Under the pieces are notes generated by a model, which was not told where the DNA came from, searched no databases, and saw only the letters and a program-made list of their open reading frames with translations. From positions 1 through 40,738 of the forward strand of contig JBFXDI010000022.1 in assembly GCA_050181295.1 (NCBI GenBank): a stretch of DNA of 40,738 bases, in the 5' to 3' direction. Source of the DNA: JBFXDI01 sp050181295 (GTDB lineage: Bacteria > Pseudomonadota > Alphaproteobacteria > Rhizobiales > Aestuariivirgaceae). Positions 23,588 to 32,094 of this stretch are shown here, in pieces. Made by a program: the position numbers and the translations under genes. Every line of letters begins with the position of its first letter. The first letter of the stretch is position 1.

Positions 23588-24364
23588 ATGGCAACGATCA
23601 AAACTCCCCCATCCGGATCGACGCTACATGCGCTGGCAATCCTGGAGTCTTTTGACGTCTCCAATGCCTCCCAATCCCTCGCCGCCATCAGCCGCCGCCT
23701 TAAAATTCCCAAAGCGACGGCTTTGCGGATTCTGAGGGCGCTAGAGGAGAAGCGTTACGTTTTCCGGAATCCCGGCGATGGGTCTTACTCGCTTTCGTTT
23801 GGCGTCCTGGGTCTTGCCCAGCGCTATCTGGCGGAGTTCGAGATTCTGACGATCGTGCGGCCGATGCTCGCCGACTTGGCCGCCGAGACCGGCGAGACGG
23901 CGCACTTCGGCGTGCTGCAGGAGACTGAAGTCGTCTATCTAGACATTGCCGAGAGCCCTCGGCGTGTTCGAGCCTATGTCGTCCGTGGCGACCACATCGC
24001 GGCCCACTGCGTGGCGGCTGGCAAGGCGATACTCGCCCATGTGGAGCGGCCGAAGCTGGAAGCATTCCTCGTCGACAAGCTCGAGCGCTTCACGCCCGCT
24101 ACGATCGTGGATCGGCAACAGTTTCTCAGCGATTTGGGACAGACGCGCCGCCGCGGCTATGCGCTGAACGTCGGTGAATGGAACCCCGACGTGACCGGTG
24201 TCTCAGCGCCGATCTTCTCGCAGAACGAACGTGTGCTGGGAGCCATCGGTGTGGCCGGACCGATATCGCGGCTTGATCTGCGAAACGCCCATCAGGTCGG
24301 CAAGATCGTCAGCCGCTACGCCAGGCGGGTTTCAGAAGTGCTTGGGGGATTGGACGCGGCCTAG
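23588..24364 (+). CDS. IclR-family transcriptional regulator
   Basis: This 258-aa protein has an N-terminal winged helix-turn-helix (about 30-55: LAAISRRLKIPKATALRILRAL) and a C-terminal IclR effector domain (about 80-250), including the conserved AHCVAAGKAILAH phrase. It probably senses a small organic ligand. Its ATG lies 6 bp after the operator and lacks a clear ribosome-binding site, so the message may have a very short leader. It is followed at once by ABC transporter genes in the same direction, which it most likely controls along with itself. Effector unknown. Confidence 0.93.
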   Translation: MATIKTPPSGSTLHALAILESFDVSNASQSLAAISRRLKIPKATALRILRALEEKRYVFRNPGDGSYSLSFGVLGLAQRYLAEFEILTIVRPMLADLAAETGETAHFGVLQETEVVYLDIAESPRRVRAYVVRGDHIAAHCVAAGKAILAHVERPKLEAFLVDKLERFTPATIVDRQQFLSDLGQTRRRGYALNVGEWNPDVTGVSAPIFSQNERVLGAIGVAGPISRLDLRNAHQVGKIVSRYARRVSEVLGGLDAA

Positions 24365-24408
24365 CCGGACATGCCGGCATGGACCAAGGGAGGGGTCGTA
24401 CGGCAATC

Positions 24409-25164
24409 ATGAGTGAGCCCTTCATCCTTGAGGCAAGGAGCCTCGTGAAGGAATTTGCCGGCTTTGTCGCGGTCAATGACGTTTCGCTGCGGGTCGAGCG
24501 CGGAACCATTCACGGCCTGATCGGTCCGAATGGCGCTGGCAAGACCACTTGCTTCAATCTCATCAGCAAATTTCTCGGCCCCACATCGGGACGTATTTTC
24601 TACAAGGGGCGTGACATCACGCGCTCCACGCCCGCGGCCCTCGCAAGGCAGGGTCTGTGCCGCTCGTTCCAGATATCGGCTGTCTTTCCGAAGCTGACCG
24701 TTCTCGACAATGTCCGCGTCGCCTTGCAGAGAAAGCTGGGGCTCGGCTTGCAGTTCTGGCGCGGCATCCGATGTCTTGACGGGCTCAATGAGCCCGCATC
24801 CGAGCTTCTGGAGGCTGTCGGTCTATCGGCATACCGGAATCAGCCTACGGGCGAGCTTTCCTATGGACGGAAGCGGGCGCTCGAGCTTGCTACGACCCTG
24901 GCCCTCGATCCGGAAGTGATGCTTCTCGACGAGCCGACTTCGGGATTAGGTCACGAGGATATCCCACAGGTCTGCAACCTCATCCGGTCCGCCGCCAAGG
25001 GACGAACGGTCCTGATGGTGGAGCACAATCTCAGTGTGGTGGCTGAACTTTGCAACCGGATCACGGTGCTGCAACGCGGCGAGGTTCTGGCTGAAGGAAG
25101 CTATGACGAGATCTCGCGCAACCAGGATGTCGTCGTAGCCTATCTGGGAGGCGGCAATGGCTAG
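24409..25164 (+). CDS. Branched-chain-type ABC importer ATPase, LivG-like
   Basis: One of two ATPases of a HAAT-family importer. Walker A is GPNGAGKTT, the signature is the variant LSYGRKRALELA in place of LSGGQ, and Walker B is VMLLDEPTSGLG. The long insertion with LDGLNEPASELLEAVGL before the signature is a LivG trait. The ATG at 24409 gives 251 aa and matches the family start; an ATG at 24379 adds ten residues, with GGGAGGGG lying between them. The end overlaps the LivF-like gene by 8 bp. Ligand specificity lies in the binding protein, so the true substrate need not be a branched-chain amino acid. Confidence 0.93.
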   Translation: MSEPFILEARSLVKEFAGFVAVNDVSLRVERGTIHGLIGPNGAGKTTCFNLISKFLGPTSGRIFYKGRDITRSTPAALARQGLCRSFQISAVFPKLTVLDNVRVALQRKLGLGLQFWRGIRCLDGLNEPASELLEAVGLSAYRNQPTGELSYGRKRALELATTLALDPEVMLLDEPTSGLGHEDIPQVCNLIRSAAKGRTVLMVEHNLSVVAELCNRITVLQRGEVLAEGSYDEISRNQDVVVAYLGGGNG

Positions 25165-25876
25165 TGGCGAAGACAGCCAGCCATTGCTCCGAATAGAGGA
25201 CCTGCACGCCTTCTATGGCGAATCGCATGCACTCAAAGGTCTCGCCCTGGAAATTCGTCGGGGTGAAGTCGTAACACTCCTGGGACGCAACGGAGCCGGC
25301 AAGACGACCACCCTGAAGTCCATCATGGGGCTGGTCAGGCAGAGAACCGGTCGGATTGCATTTGAGGGTCAGGACCTCATTGGTCTGCTGCCCGAACGGA
25401 TCGCGCGCTTGGGGATTGCCTATTGCCCCGAGGAGCGCGGCATTTTCTCGTCCCTCACCGTTGAGGAGAACCTGCTCCTGCCTCCGGTCGTCCGCGCTGG
25501 CGGCCTGAGCATCGAGGAGATCCATACGCTCTTCCCCAACATCCGCGGTCGCGGATCAAGCCAGGGCACAAAGCTGTCAGGGGGCGAGCAGCAGATGCTC
25601 GCCATAGCGCGCATTCTGCGTACCGGCGCCACCGTGCTCCTGCTGGACGAGCCGACGGAAGGGCTTGCGCCGACGATCATACGACAGATCGGGCACGTGA
25701 TGGGCGAGTTGAAGAGCAAGGGCTTCACGATCCTGCTGGTCGAGCAGAACTTCAGGTTCGCTCTGGACGTCGCCGACCGACACTACGTCATGGAGAACGG
25801 TCGCGTCGTGGACTGCGTCCCAAGTCGGGATCTCGAGGCAAGAATGCCGTCGCTGCTGGAGTATTTGGGAGTCTGA
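25157..25876 (+). CDS. Branched-chain-type ABC importer ATPase, LivF-like
   Basis: This 239-aa ATPase pairs with the LivG-like subunit. Walker A is GRNGAGKTTTLKSIMGL, the signature LSGGEQQMLAIARIL, Walker B VLLLDEPTEGLAPTI, and the switch histidine is replaced by glutamine in LLVEQNFRFAL, as usual for LivF. It overlaps the upstream gene by 8 bp and is followed after 32 bp by the binding-protein gene. Length and motifs are standard. Confidence 0.94.
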   Translation: MASGEDSQPLLRIEDLHAFYGESHALKGLALEIRRGEVVTLLGRNGAGKTTTLKSIMGLVRQRTGRIAFEGQDLIGLLPERIARLGIAYCPEERGIFSSLTVEENLLLPPVVRAGGLSIEEIHTLFPNIRGRGSSQGTKLSGGEQQMLAIARILRTGATVLLLDEPTEGLAPTIIRQIGHVMGELKSKGFTILLVEQNFRFALDVADRHYVMENGRVVDCVPSRDLEARMPSLLEYLGV

Positions 25877-25908
25877 GTAGAGAAGAATTCGTCAAAGGGA
25901 GGAGTGTC

Positions 25909-27123
25909 ATGAGGTTCACAAGAATCGCCTCGCTTGTTTTTGCAGGAATGCTGGCAACGGGCGCCGCCGTTGCGCAGCAGATTTCGGACGACGTGGTCCG
26001 GATTGGTGTCATCAATGATCAGTCGGCGATTTTCGCGGATCTTTCAGGCCTTGGCGGTGTCGAGGCTGCACGAATGGCCATCGAGGATTTCGGCGGTAAG
26101 GTTCTGGGCAAACCCATCGAGCTTCTATCGGCGGATCATCAAAACAAGCCGGACATCGCAGCCAACATCGTCAACAAGTGGATCGACGAGGAGAAGGTCG
26201 ACCTGATCAGCGACCTGCCAAATTCCTCCGCCATGCTCGCCATTCAGGAGATCGCGCGTCAGAAGCACAGGCTCGTCATCGTTTCCACTGGCGGCACGTC
26301 AGCGTTCACGGGCAAGTCCTGCTCACCCTATGGCATCCATTGGACCTACGACACCTATGCATTGGCGTATGGCACCGGCAAGTATGTTGTGCAGCAAGGT
26401 GGCGATAGCTGGTTCTTCATTACCGCTGACTACGCTTTTGGCCATGCGCTGCAGCGCGACACGACAAAGTTTGTAGAGGCTGCCGGCGGTAAGGTTTTAG
26501 GGTCTGTACAGGCCCCTTTCCCCAACCAGGACTTCTCGTCTTTCCTGCTGCAGGCTCAGGCTTCGGGGGCGAAGATCATTGGATTGGCCAATGCCGGGGG
26601 CGATACGATCAACGCCATCAAGCAAGCGGCCGAGTTCGGGATCGTTCAGAAGGGCCAACAGCTCGCTGGCCTGCTCATCTTCATCAGTGACATCCACAGC
26701 CTCGGGCTCGCCACTGCGCAGGGCCTGGTGCTCACGACGGGATTCTACTGGGACTACGACGACGCTACACGCGAGTGGTCGAAGCGCTTCTTCGAGCGCC
26801 GCAAGTCGATGCCGACGATGACCCACGCCGGCGTCTATTCGAGCGTGCTTCACTATCTCAAGGCGATCGAAGCCGCTGGAACCGACGAGCCGCTCGCCGT
26901 CGCGGCCAAGATGCGCGAACTGCCGATCAAGGACTTCTTCGCGCGCAATGGACGCATCCGCGAGGACAACCGGATGGTCCACGATATGTATCTTGCCCAG
27001 GTGAAATCCCCGGAGGAATCGAAGTACCCTTGGGACTACTACAAGATTCTCACCGTGATCCCGGCGGAAGAGGCGTTCCTGCCGCTTCAGGAGAGTGAGT
27101 GCCCGCTGGTCAAGAAGAACTGA
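25909..27123 (+). CDS. Periplasmic binding protein of the Liv-type importer (Peripla_BP_6)
   Basis: This 404-aa precursor has a Sec signal peptide (residues 1-22, likely cleavage AVA|QQ) and a type I periplasmic-binding fold. The mature start DDVVRIGVINDQSAIFADLSG and the phrase VDLISDLPNSSAMLAIQEIA are typical of the HAAT family that includes LivK but also binds amides, urea and aromatic acids. GGAGG lies 6 nt before the ATG, the best ribosome-binding site of the cluster, consistent with a highly made binding protein. It sets the ligand, which cannot be deduced here. The pairing with a cyclase-family hydrolase hints at an amide, lactone or ring compound. Confidence 0.93.
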   Translation: MRFTRIASLVFAGMLATGAAVAQQISDDVVRIGVINDQSAIFADLSGLGGVEAARMAIEDFGGKVLGKPIELLSADHQNKPDIAANIVNKWIDEEKVDLISDLPNSSAMLAIQEIARQKHRLVIVSTGGTSAFTGKSCSPYGIHWTYDTYALAYGTGKYVVQQGGDSWFFITADYAFGHALQRDTTKFVEAAGGKVLGSVQAPFPNQDFSSFLLQAQASGAKIIGLANAGGDTINAIKQAAEFGIVQKGQQLAGLLIFISDIHSLGLATAQGLVLTTGFYWDYDDATREWSKRFFERRKSMPTMTHAGVYSSVLHYLKAIEAAGTDEPLAVAAKMRELPIKDFFARNGRIREDNRMVHDMYLAQVKSPEESKYPWDYYKILTVIPAEEAFLPLQESECPLVKKN

Positions 27124-27134
27124 CTGGCTCCGGC

Positions 27135-28022
27135 ATGTTCGAACTGCTCGGCATTCCGCCCCAGGCGCTCTTCGGGCAGCTTCTGCTGGGGCTCATAAAC
27201 GGAGCGTTCTACGCCACGCTGAGCCTCGGGCTCGCGCTCATCTTCGGCGTCCTGAACATCATAAACTTTACCCATGGTGCTCAGTACATGATGGGCGCGT
27301 TCGCCGCGTGGCTGCTGCTGAGCTATCTGGGCATCAACTACTGGGCGGCGCTGATCATTGCGCCGCTCGCGGTTGCCCTCTCGGGAGCGGTCATCGAGCG
27401 CCTGATGCTGAGGAGATTGTACGATCTCGACCATCTCTACGGCTTTCTCCTCACCTTCGGGCTTTCGCTCCTGATCGAAGGCGCCTTCAGGGAGTTCTAC
27501 GGCGTCTCCGGTCAGCCCTATGCGATCCCGGAGGAGCTCACCGGCGGCTACGATCTGGGCTTCATGTTTCTTCCGGCCTATCGGGCCTGGGTTATCGTCG
27601 CGTCCATCCTGATATGCTTCGGCACGTGGCTTCTGATCGAGCGCACGAAGCTCGGCTCATATCTGCGGGCGGCTACGGAGAACCCCGCCTTGGTGAGAGC
27701 CTTCGGCGTGAATGTGCCGCGCATCATCACAATAACCTACATGCTCGGCGCCGGCCTGGCCGCAATAGCCGGCGTTCTCGCAGCGCCGATCTATCAGGTG
27801 AGCTCGATCATGGGCTCGAACATCATTCCGATCGTGTTCGCGGTGGTTGTGATTGGAGGCCTGGGATCGATCCTCGGATCCATCGTCACGGGCTTCATTG
27901 TCGGTATCGCCGAGGGTTTGACCAAGGTCTTCTATCCTGAAGCCTCCAATACGGTAGCCTTCGCCTTGATGATCATCGTGCTGCTTGTCCGCCCGCAGGG
28001 CCTCTTCGGCAAGCGAGCCTGA
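27135..28022 (+). CDS. Liv-type importer permease, LivH-like
   Basis: This is an inner-membrane permease with about eight membrane segments. The ATG at 27135 gives 295 aa and the family-typical opening FELLGIPPQALFGQLLLGLI. A GTG at 27099, with AGGAG 5 nt upstream and overlapping the binding-protein end by 25 bp, is a plausible alternative (307 aa). The phrase IFGVLNIINFTHGAQYMMGA and the EAA-like loop (LRAATENPALVRAFGVNV) are hallmarks of the LivH family. The ending LLVRPQGLFGKRA is also typical. It is followed 4 bp later by the LivM-like gene. Confidence 0.93.
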   Translation: MFELLGIPPQALFGQLLLGLINGAFYATLSLGLALIFGVLNIINFTHGAQYMMGAFAAWLLLSYLGINYWAALIIAPLAVALSGAVIERLMLRRLYDLDHLYGFLLTFGLSLLIEGAFREFYGVSGQPYAIPEELTGGYDLGFMFLPAYRAWVIVASILICFGTWLLIERTKLGSYLRAATENPALVRAFGVNVPRIITITYMLGAGLAAIAGVLAAPIYQVSSIMGSNIIPIVFAVVVIGGLGSILGSIVTGFIVGIAEGLTKVFYPEASNTVAFALMIIVLLVRPQGLFGKRA

Positions 28023-28026
28023 CCCC

Positions 28027-29004
28027 ATGACCCTGAAGATCCTCCTTGCCGTCGCGGTCGCGCTTCTGGCGCTTGCAGCCCCGATGTTCATCTACCCGGT
28101 CTTTCTCATGAAGGCGCTGTGCTTTGCGCTCTTCGCCGTCGCCCTCAACCTGCTCCTCGGCTATGCGGGCTTCTTGTCTTTTGGGCACGCAGCGCTCTTC
28201 GGTGGTGCCGCTTACATCGCCGGACACAGCATGAAGGTCTGGGGGTTTCCGCCTGAACTCGGGCTACTTGCAGGTGTCGCGGCTGGCGCTCTCCTGGGCT
28301 TCGGCTTCGGCGCGCTCGCAAGCCGATGCCACGGCGTCTATTTTGCGATGGTCACCTTCGCGTTGGCGCAGCTCGTCTACTTCGCTGCCGTGCAGGCGCC
28401 CTTCACCGGCGGAGAAGACGGCCTCCAGTCCATTCCACGCGGGCATCTCTTCGGCCTGATCGATCTCAACCCGTCGCTGACGCTCTACTATGTGGTCCTT
28501 GTCGTCTTCGCCCTCGCGATGGCCGCGGTGCATCGCATCATACACTCACCCTTCGGCCTCGTATTGCGCACCATCCGGGACAACGAGCCGCGCGCCATCT
28601 CGCTCGGCTACAGCAGCTATCTCTACAAGGTGCTGGCCTTCACGCTGTCGGGCGCGTTGGCGGGCCTCGCCGGCGCGATGAAGACACTCGTGTTTCAGAT
28701 GGCGACGCTCACCGATGTCTACTGGCACACCAATGGAGAAGTCGTCCTGATGACGGTTCTGGGCGGCATAGGCACGCTCTTTGGTCCCGTTCTTGGCGCG
28801 TTCATCGTCGTCGCCATTCAAAGCTATTTCGCATCGGCCGGCGCATGGGTCACGATCATCCAGGGCGCCGTCTTCGTGATCATGGTGCTCGCTTTTCGCC
28901 GAGGGATCGTCGGCGAACTGGCGGTGTTCCTTTCACGATCGAGGTGGGCGCCGAAGCGCCGGACCTCCGACGCGGTTCGTCAAGCCGAAGCGAAGCAAGC
29001 CTGA
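28027..29004 (+). CDS. Liv-type importer permease, LivM-like
   Basis: This is the second permease, 325 aa from the ATG at 28027, which lies 4 bp after the LivH-like stop. A GTG-type start further upstream would overlap that gene. The FALFAVALNLLLGYAGFLSFGHAALFGGAAYI segment region and the loop RTIRDNEPRAISLGYSSYLYK mark LivM proteins. The C-terminus is basic and unstructured. With LivH it forms the channel energised by the two ATPases. Confidence 0.93.
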   Translation: MTLKILLAVAVALLALAAPMFIYPVFLMKALCFALFAVALNLLLGYAGFLSFGHAALFGGAAYIAGHSMKVWGFPPELGLLAGVAAGALLGFGFGALASRCHGVYFAMVTFALAQLVYFAAVQAPFTGGEDGLQSIPRGHLFGLIDLNPSLTLYYVVLVVFALAMAAVHRIIHSPFGLVLRTIRDNEPRAISLGYSSYLYKVLAFTLSGALAGLAGAMKTLVFQMATLTDVYWHTNGEVVLMTVLGGIGTLFGPVLGAFIVVAIQSYFASAGAWVTIIQGAVFVIMVLAFRRGIVGELAVFLSRSRWAPKRRTSDAVRQAEAKQA

Positions 29005-29068
29005 CAGCTGTCACTCCCCGCATGTCTCCAAATCTCAGTTTCGTCTCACAATCGAAAAAGGAGCTCCA

Positions 29069-29758
29069 ATGGCTAAGTTGATTGACCTGTCGATTCCAGT
29101 CCGGCACGGCGACGGGCGACTGGGTCTCAAGGTCGAGTTCTCTACGCCCTACAGCTACGAGAACTGCAACTGGCAGGGCTCATGCGTTTCAATGTTCTGT
29201 CACCACGCAACCCATGTCGACGCCCCCAACCATTTCCTGGAAGGCACAAAGGGCATCGATGAGGCTCCTCTCGAGCGGCTCATCGGGGCTGCGGCACTCA
29301 TGCAGCTCGATGATCACGGTCGTGAAGCCGCCATCACCGGCGACACATTGGAGGAGCGCGGGCGGCATGTGCGCAAAGGCGACATCGTCATTCTGCGCAC
29401 GGGCTGGAGCGACAAGCACTGGGGGACAGATGCCTTCTGGCGGGAAGGTCCCTATCTGGACTTGTCAGGAGCTGACTGGCTTGTGAGACGAGGGGCCAAA
29501 GCCGTGGTCTACGACTTCTCGGAGGAATATGTCGTCCGCAAGCCCGGCTTCCGAGGCGAGGAATGCCTCATTCATCATCGCATCCTCGGCCAGGAGATCT
29601 ACAATATCGAGTATGTCCACAAGCTTGGGCAGATTACCCAGCCGCGACTGACAATCCTTGCGATGCCGCTGAAACTCGTGGGCCTGGATGGTTCACCGGC
29701 CCGCGTCATCGCAATAGAAGAAGCCAACCTGCCGGACCAATTTGATGTGGTGCGATGA
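29069..29758 (+). CDS. Cyclase-family metal-dependent hydrolase (kynurenine formamidase/isatin hydrolase-like)
   Basis: This 229-aa protein belongs to the cyclase family, metal-dependent hydrolases of amides, formamides, lactones and isatin. The metal motif HxGTHxDxPxH appears as HHATHVDAPNH at 45-55, with His45, His49, Asp51 and His55 kept and Ala47 replacing the usual Gly. A later HHRILGQEIYNIE stretch supplies further conserved residues. AAGGAG lies just before the ATG at 29069. It closes the IclR/ABC cluster 64 bp after the permease, so it probably hydrolyses the imported compound or its first product. The substrate is not known. GC and codon choice look slightly lower than in the core genes. 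Confidence 0.85.
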   Translation: MAKLIDLSIPVRHGDGRLGLKVEFSTPYSYENCNWQGSCVSMFCHHATHVDAPNHFLEGTKGIDEAPLERLIGAAALMQLDDHGREAAITGDTLEERGRHVRKGDIVILRTGWSDKHWGTDAFWREGPYLDLSGADWLVRRGAKAVVYDFSEEYVVRKPGFRGEECLIHHRILGQEIYNIEYVHKLGQITQPRLTILAMPLKLVGLDGSPARVIAIEEANLPDQFDVVR

Positions 29759-29776
29759 AACCCTAGCGGCGGGAGA

Positions 29777-29916
29777 ACAGGGACTGGATGGGACTCTAGA
29801 GACGGCCGGTTCGGCAACAGAGAGAGACATTGCCGGACATCTCTTCAGGCTAACGGCTTGAAAAAACGAGGCTATTCGGTCGGAGACTGGAAGGTCTGAT
29901 TGCTACAGAGACTGGA

Positions 29917-29919
<3 letters not shown>
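29777..29919. repeat. 15-bp direct repeat pair ending at the tRNA-Ala 3' end
   Basis: ACAGGGACTGGATGG at 29777-29791 and ACAGAGACTGGATGG at 29905-29919 differ at one base. The right copy includes the three bases encoding the tRNA CCA end. The 158-bp gap between cyclase gene and tRNA holds nothing else recognisable apart from a short A-run. It could be a relic attachment site or a local duplication. Confidence 0.35.
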
Positions 29920-29992
<73 letters not shown>

Positions 29993-29997
29993 TCCGG

Positions 29998-30037
29998 GCA
30001 TTCTCCTTGAGGCACAAGATCCTCGCGCGGAGAATGC
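29998..30037. other. Long stem-loop directly upstream of tRNA-Ala
   Basis: Perfect 9-bp arms GCATTCTCC (29998-30006) and GGAGAATGC (30029-30037) enclose a loop that itself holds GAGG and CCTC. It begins 5 bp upstream of the tRNA 5' end. It could be a leader element of the tRNA transcript or a terminator for the gene beyond. The 29993-30189 gap has no coding content that I recognise. Confidence 0.45.
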
Positions 30038-30167
30038 AGCCTGGATCAGCTTGGACGCCCGCTTCCTGCAAAGGCAGCATCCATGGGGCTTGGGGCGCCC
30101 CTCGCTGAAAGCGTGCGGAACATAGGAAGGCTAAAGACCGCAGGCAAGGGAAACTTGCAAAGACGCG

Positions 30168-30185
30168 GGGGCGGTCAGCCGCCCC
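30168..30185 (-). terminator. Hairpin after the FYDLN-family gene
   Basis: GGGGCGG and CCGCCCC flank a 4-nt loop just past the stop of the FYDLN-family gene. In the direction of transcription it is followed by CGCGTCTTTG, a poor T-run, so termination would be weak or assisted. Confidence 0.45.
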
Positions 30186-30189
30186 GTGG

Positions 30190-30564
30190 TCAGGCTTCCT
30201 CCTCGTCTTCCTTTCCGCCGATGAGGTTCGAGACGCCGGGTTCGGCCTCCTCCTCTTCCTCGAGGAAGGTGTCTTCCTCGTCTTCCCCGCCCTCGATCTC
30301 CACATCCTCGATATCGGCAGCGTCCTCGTCGGCCTTGACGTCCTCGAGGCTGACGACATCCGCCTCCTCGGCCTCCTCCGGCTGAACCTCGACGGGCTTG
30401 GGCTTCGGAGCAGCGGGGGCATGGTCGGTCTTGGAGGGCAGAAGCGCTTCGGGCAGGAAGCTCGTTCCGCAGAGCGGGCAGACGACCGGGTCGCGGTTCA
30501 GGTCGTAGAAGCGGCTGTGACAGCTCGGACAGGCCCGCTTCGTACCAAGTTCGGGTTTCACCAC
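30190..30564 (-). CDS. FYDLN acid family protein (TIGR02300)
   Basis: This 124-aa protein, read from the GTG at 30564 with GAGAGGA 8 nt upstream, begins VKPELGTKRACPSCHSRFYDLN. Four cysteines in CPSC and CPLC form a small zinc-ribbon-like head containing the FYDLNRDP name motif. A Pro/Lys linker and a very acidic tail of Glu and Asp follow. The family is widespread in Alphaproteobacteria, commonly beside aroA, and has no established function. An ATG at 30615 would add 17 residues that do not match the family start. It is divergent from aroA, sharing a 174-bp gap. Confidence 0.88.
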   Translation of the reverse strand: MVKPELGTKRACPSCHSRFYDLNRDPVVCPLCGTSFLPEALLPSKTDHAPAAPKPKPVEVQPEEAEEADVVSLEDVKADEDAADIEDVEIEGGEDEEDTFLEEEEEAEPGVSNLIGGKEDEEEA

Positions 30565-30738
30565 GGGTGGTGTCCTCTCGTTCGAAAGCTTTACTGGATC
30601 AGGGCTCCATGCCACGCCTCGCGGAACCTGTCAAAAGCAAATCTGGCCTCTCCACCCAGTCGTGATGACACGCTTGGGCACGCATGGTAGGAGCAGGGGC
30701 AAGCCGTATTCCTCCCCAGCAAACTGGCCGGAAAAGCC

Positions 30739-32094
30739 ATGGTCGCCGCCGCCGCTGCCCGCCCGCTGACGTCCCGCGCATCCTCCGGCCTCAAGGGCAC
30801 GGTGACGGTGCCGGGCGACAAATCGATCTCGCATCGCGCGCTGATGCTCGGCGCGACGGCCATCGGCGAGACGTCGATCACGGGGCTGCTGGAGGCCGAG
30901 GACGTGCTGAACACCGCCAGGGCCATGGCGGCGCTGGGCGCCGCCGTCGAGCGGCGCGGCAAGGGCCAATGGCAGGTCAGGGGCGTCGGCGTGGGAGGCT
31001 ATGTGGAGCCGGCGGAGCTCCTGGATTTCGGCAATTCCGGAACCGGCGCAAGGCTCGCTGCGGGCCTTCTCGCAACGACGCCGATCAAGGTGCGGATGGT
31101 CGGCGACGCATCGCTCAGCCGGCGGCCGATGGGCCGCATCATCGCGCCGCTCGAGCGCATGGGAGCTCGCTTCGAGGCGGCGGAAGGCGGACGATTGCCG
31201 ATGACGCTTCTTGGCGCTCGCGACGCGATTCCGATCGAATATGCGCTTCCCGTTCCCTCGGCCCAGGTCAAGTCGGCGGTGCTGCTGGCGGGCCTCAACG
31301 CGCCCGGCCGCACGACGGTCATGGAGAAGGAGGCGACACGCGACCATACGGAGCGCATGTTCACGGCCTTCGGCGCCCGGGTTTCCGTCCGCTCGGTCGA
31401 TGCCATCCGCCATGTGTCGGTGGAGGGACATCACGAACTCGTTGCCCAGCCGGTGGCGGTTCCCGGCGATCCGAGCTCGGCGGCCTTTCCGCTGGTAGCG
31501 GCTCTCATCTCGGAAGGGTCCGATGTTACCGTCGAGAAAGTGCTTCTCAACCCCACCCGGACGGGGCTCCTGGTGACGCTCGCCGATATGGGCGCCGAGA
31601 TCGACGTGCGGAACCGGAGGGAGGACGGAGGCGAGGCCGTGGCCGATCTGCATGTGCGCTCGAGCCGCCTGAAAGGCATCCACGTGCCCCCCGGCCGGGC
31701 GCCATCCATGATCGATGAGTATCCTGTGCTCGCGGTGGCGGCGGCCTTCGCCGAAGGCGTGACCCGCATGGAGGGGCTGTCCGAGCTCAGGGTCAAGGAG
31801 AGCGATCGGCTGGCGGCGGTCGCGGCCGGCCTTGCGGCCAACGGCGTCGAGGTTCGCATAGGCGACGACTGGCTGGAGGTCGAAGGCCGGGGTGGGGCCG
31901 CGAAGCTGGGCGGAGGCCGCGTCGCCACCCATCTCGACCATCGCATCGCCATGTCGTTCCTCGTCATGGGGCTGGCCTCGGCGGCGCCGGTGACGGTCGA
32001 CGATACCGGCATGGTGGCGACGAGCTTTCCGGAATTCCTCGATCTCATGACGGGGCTGGGCGCGCGCTTCGAGCCCGCGGACGCGATGGCATGA
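30739..32094 (+). CDS. aroA: AroA, 3-phosphoshikimate 1-carboxyvinyltransferase (EPSP synthase, class II)
   Basis: This enzyme joins shikimate-3-phosphate and phosphoenolpyruvate in the shikimate pathway. The 451-aa protein aligns along its whole length with class II enzymes such as that of Agrobacterium CP4: GDKSISHR at 26-33, RDHTERM, SAQVKSA, NPTRTG and the late THLDHRIAMSFLVMG. At the position where the CP4 enzyme has Ala100, linked to its glyphosate insensitivity, this protein has Gly101 in FGNSGTGARL, as in sensitive enzymes. The ATG at 30739 fits the family length. The stop overlaps the cmk start as ATGA, so the two are coupled. Confidence 0.96.
   Translation: MVAAAAARPLTSRASSGLKGTVTVPGDKSISHRALMLGATAIGETSITGLLEAEDVLNTARAMAALGAAVERRGKGQWQVRGVGVGGYVEPAELLDFGNSGTGARLAAGLLATTPIKVRMVGDASLSRRPMGRIIAPLERMGARFEAAEGGRLPMTLLGARDAIPIEYALPVPSAQVKSAVLLAGLNAPGRTTVMEKEATRDHTERMFTAFGARVSVRSVDAIRHVSVEGHHELVAQPVAVPGDPSSAAFPLVAALISEGSDVTVEKVLLNPTRTGLLVTLADMGAEIDVRNRREDGGEAVADLHVRSSRLKGIHVPPGRAPSMIDEYPVLAVAAAFAEGVTRMEGLSELRVKESDRLAAVAAGLAANGVEVRIGDDWLEVEGRGGAAKLGGGRVATHLDHRIAMSFLVMGLASAAPVTVDDTGMVATSFPEFLDLMTGLGARFEPADAMA

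Noticed and set aside
24409..29004. Direct naming as livG, livF, livK, livH, livM
   Set aside because: The family is clear but ligand specificity is unknown, and such importers often carry other compounds.
30631..31941. A 436-codon minus-strand frame opposite aroA
   Set aside because: Shadow of aroA; composition is typical of antisense reading in high-GC DNA.
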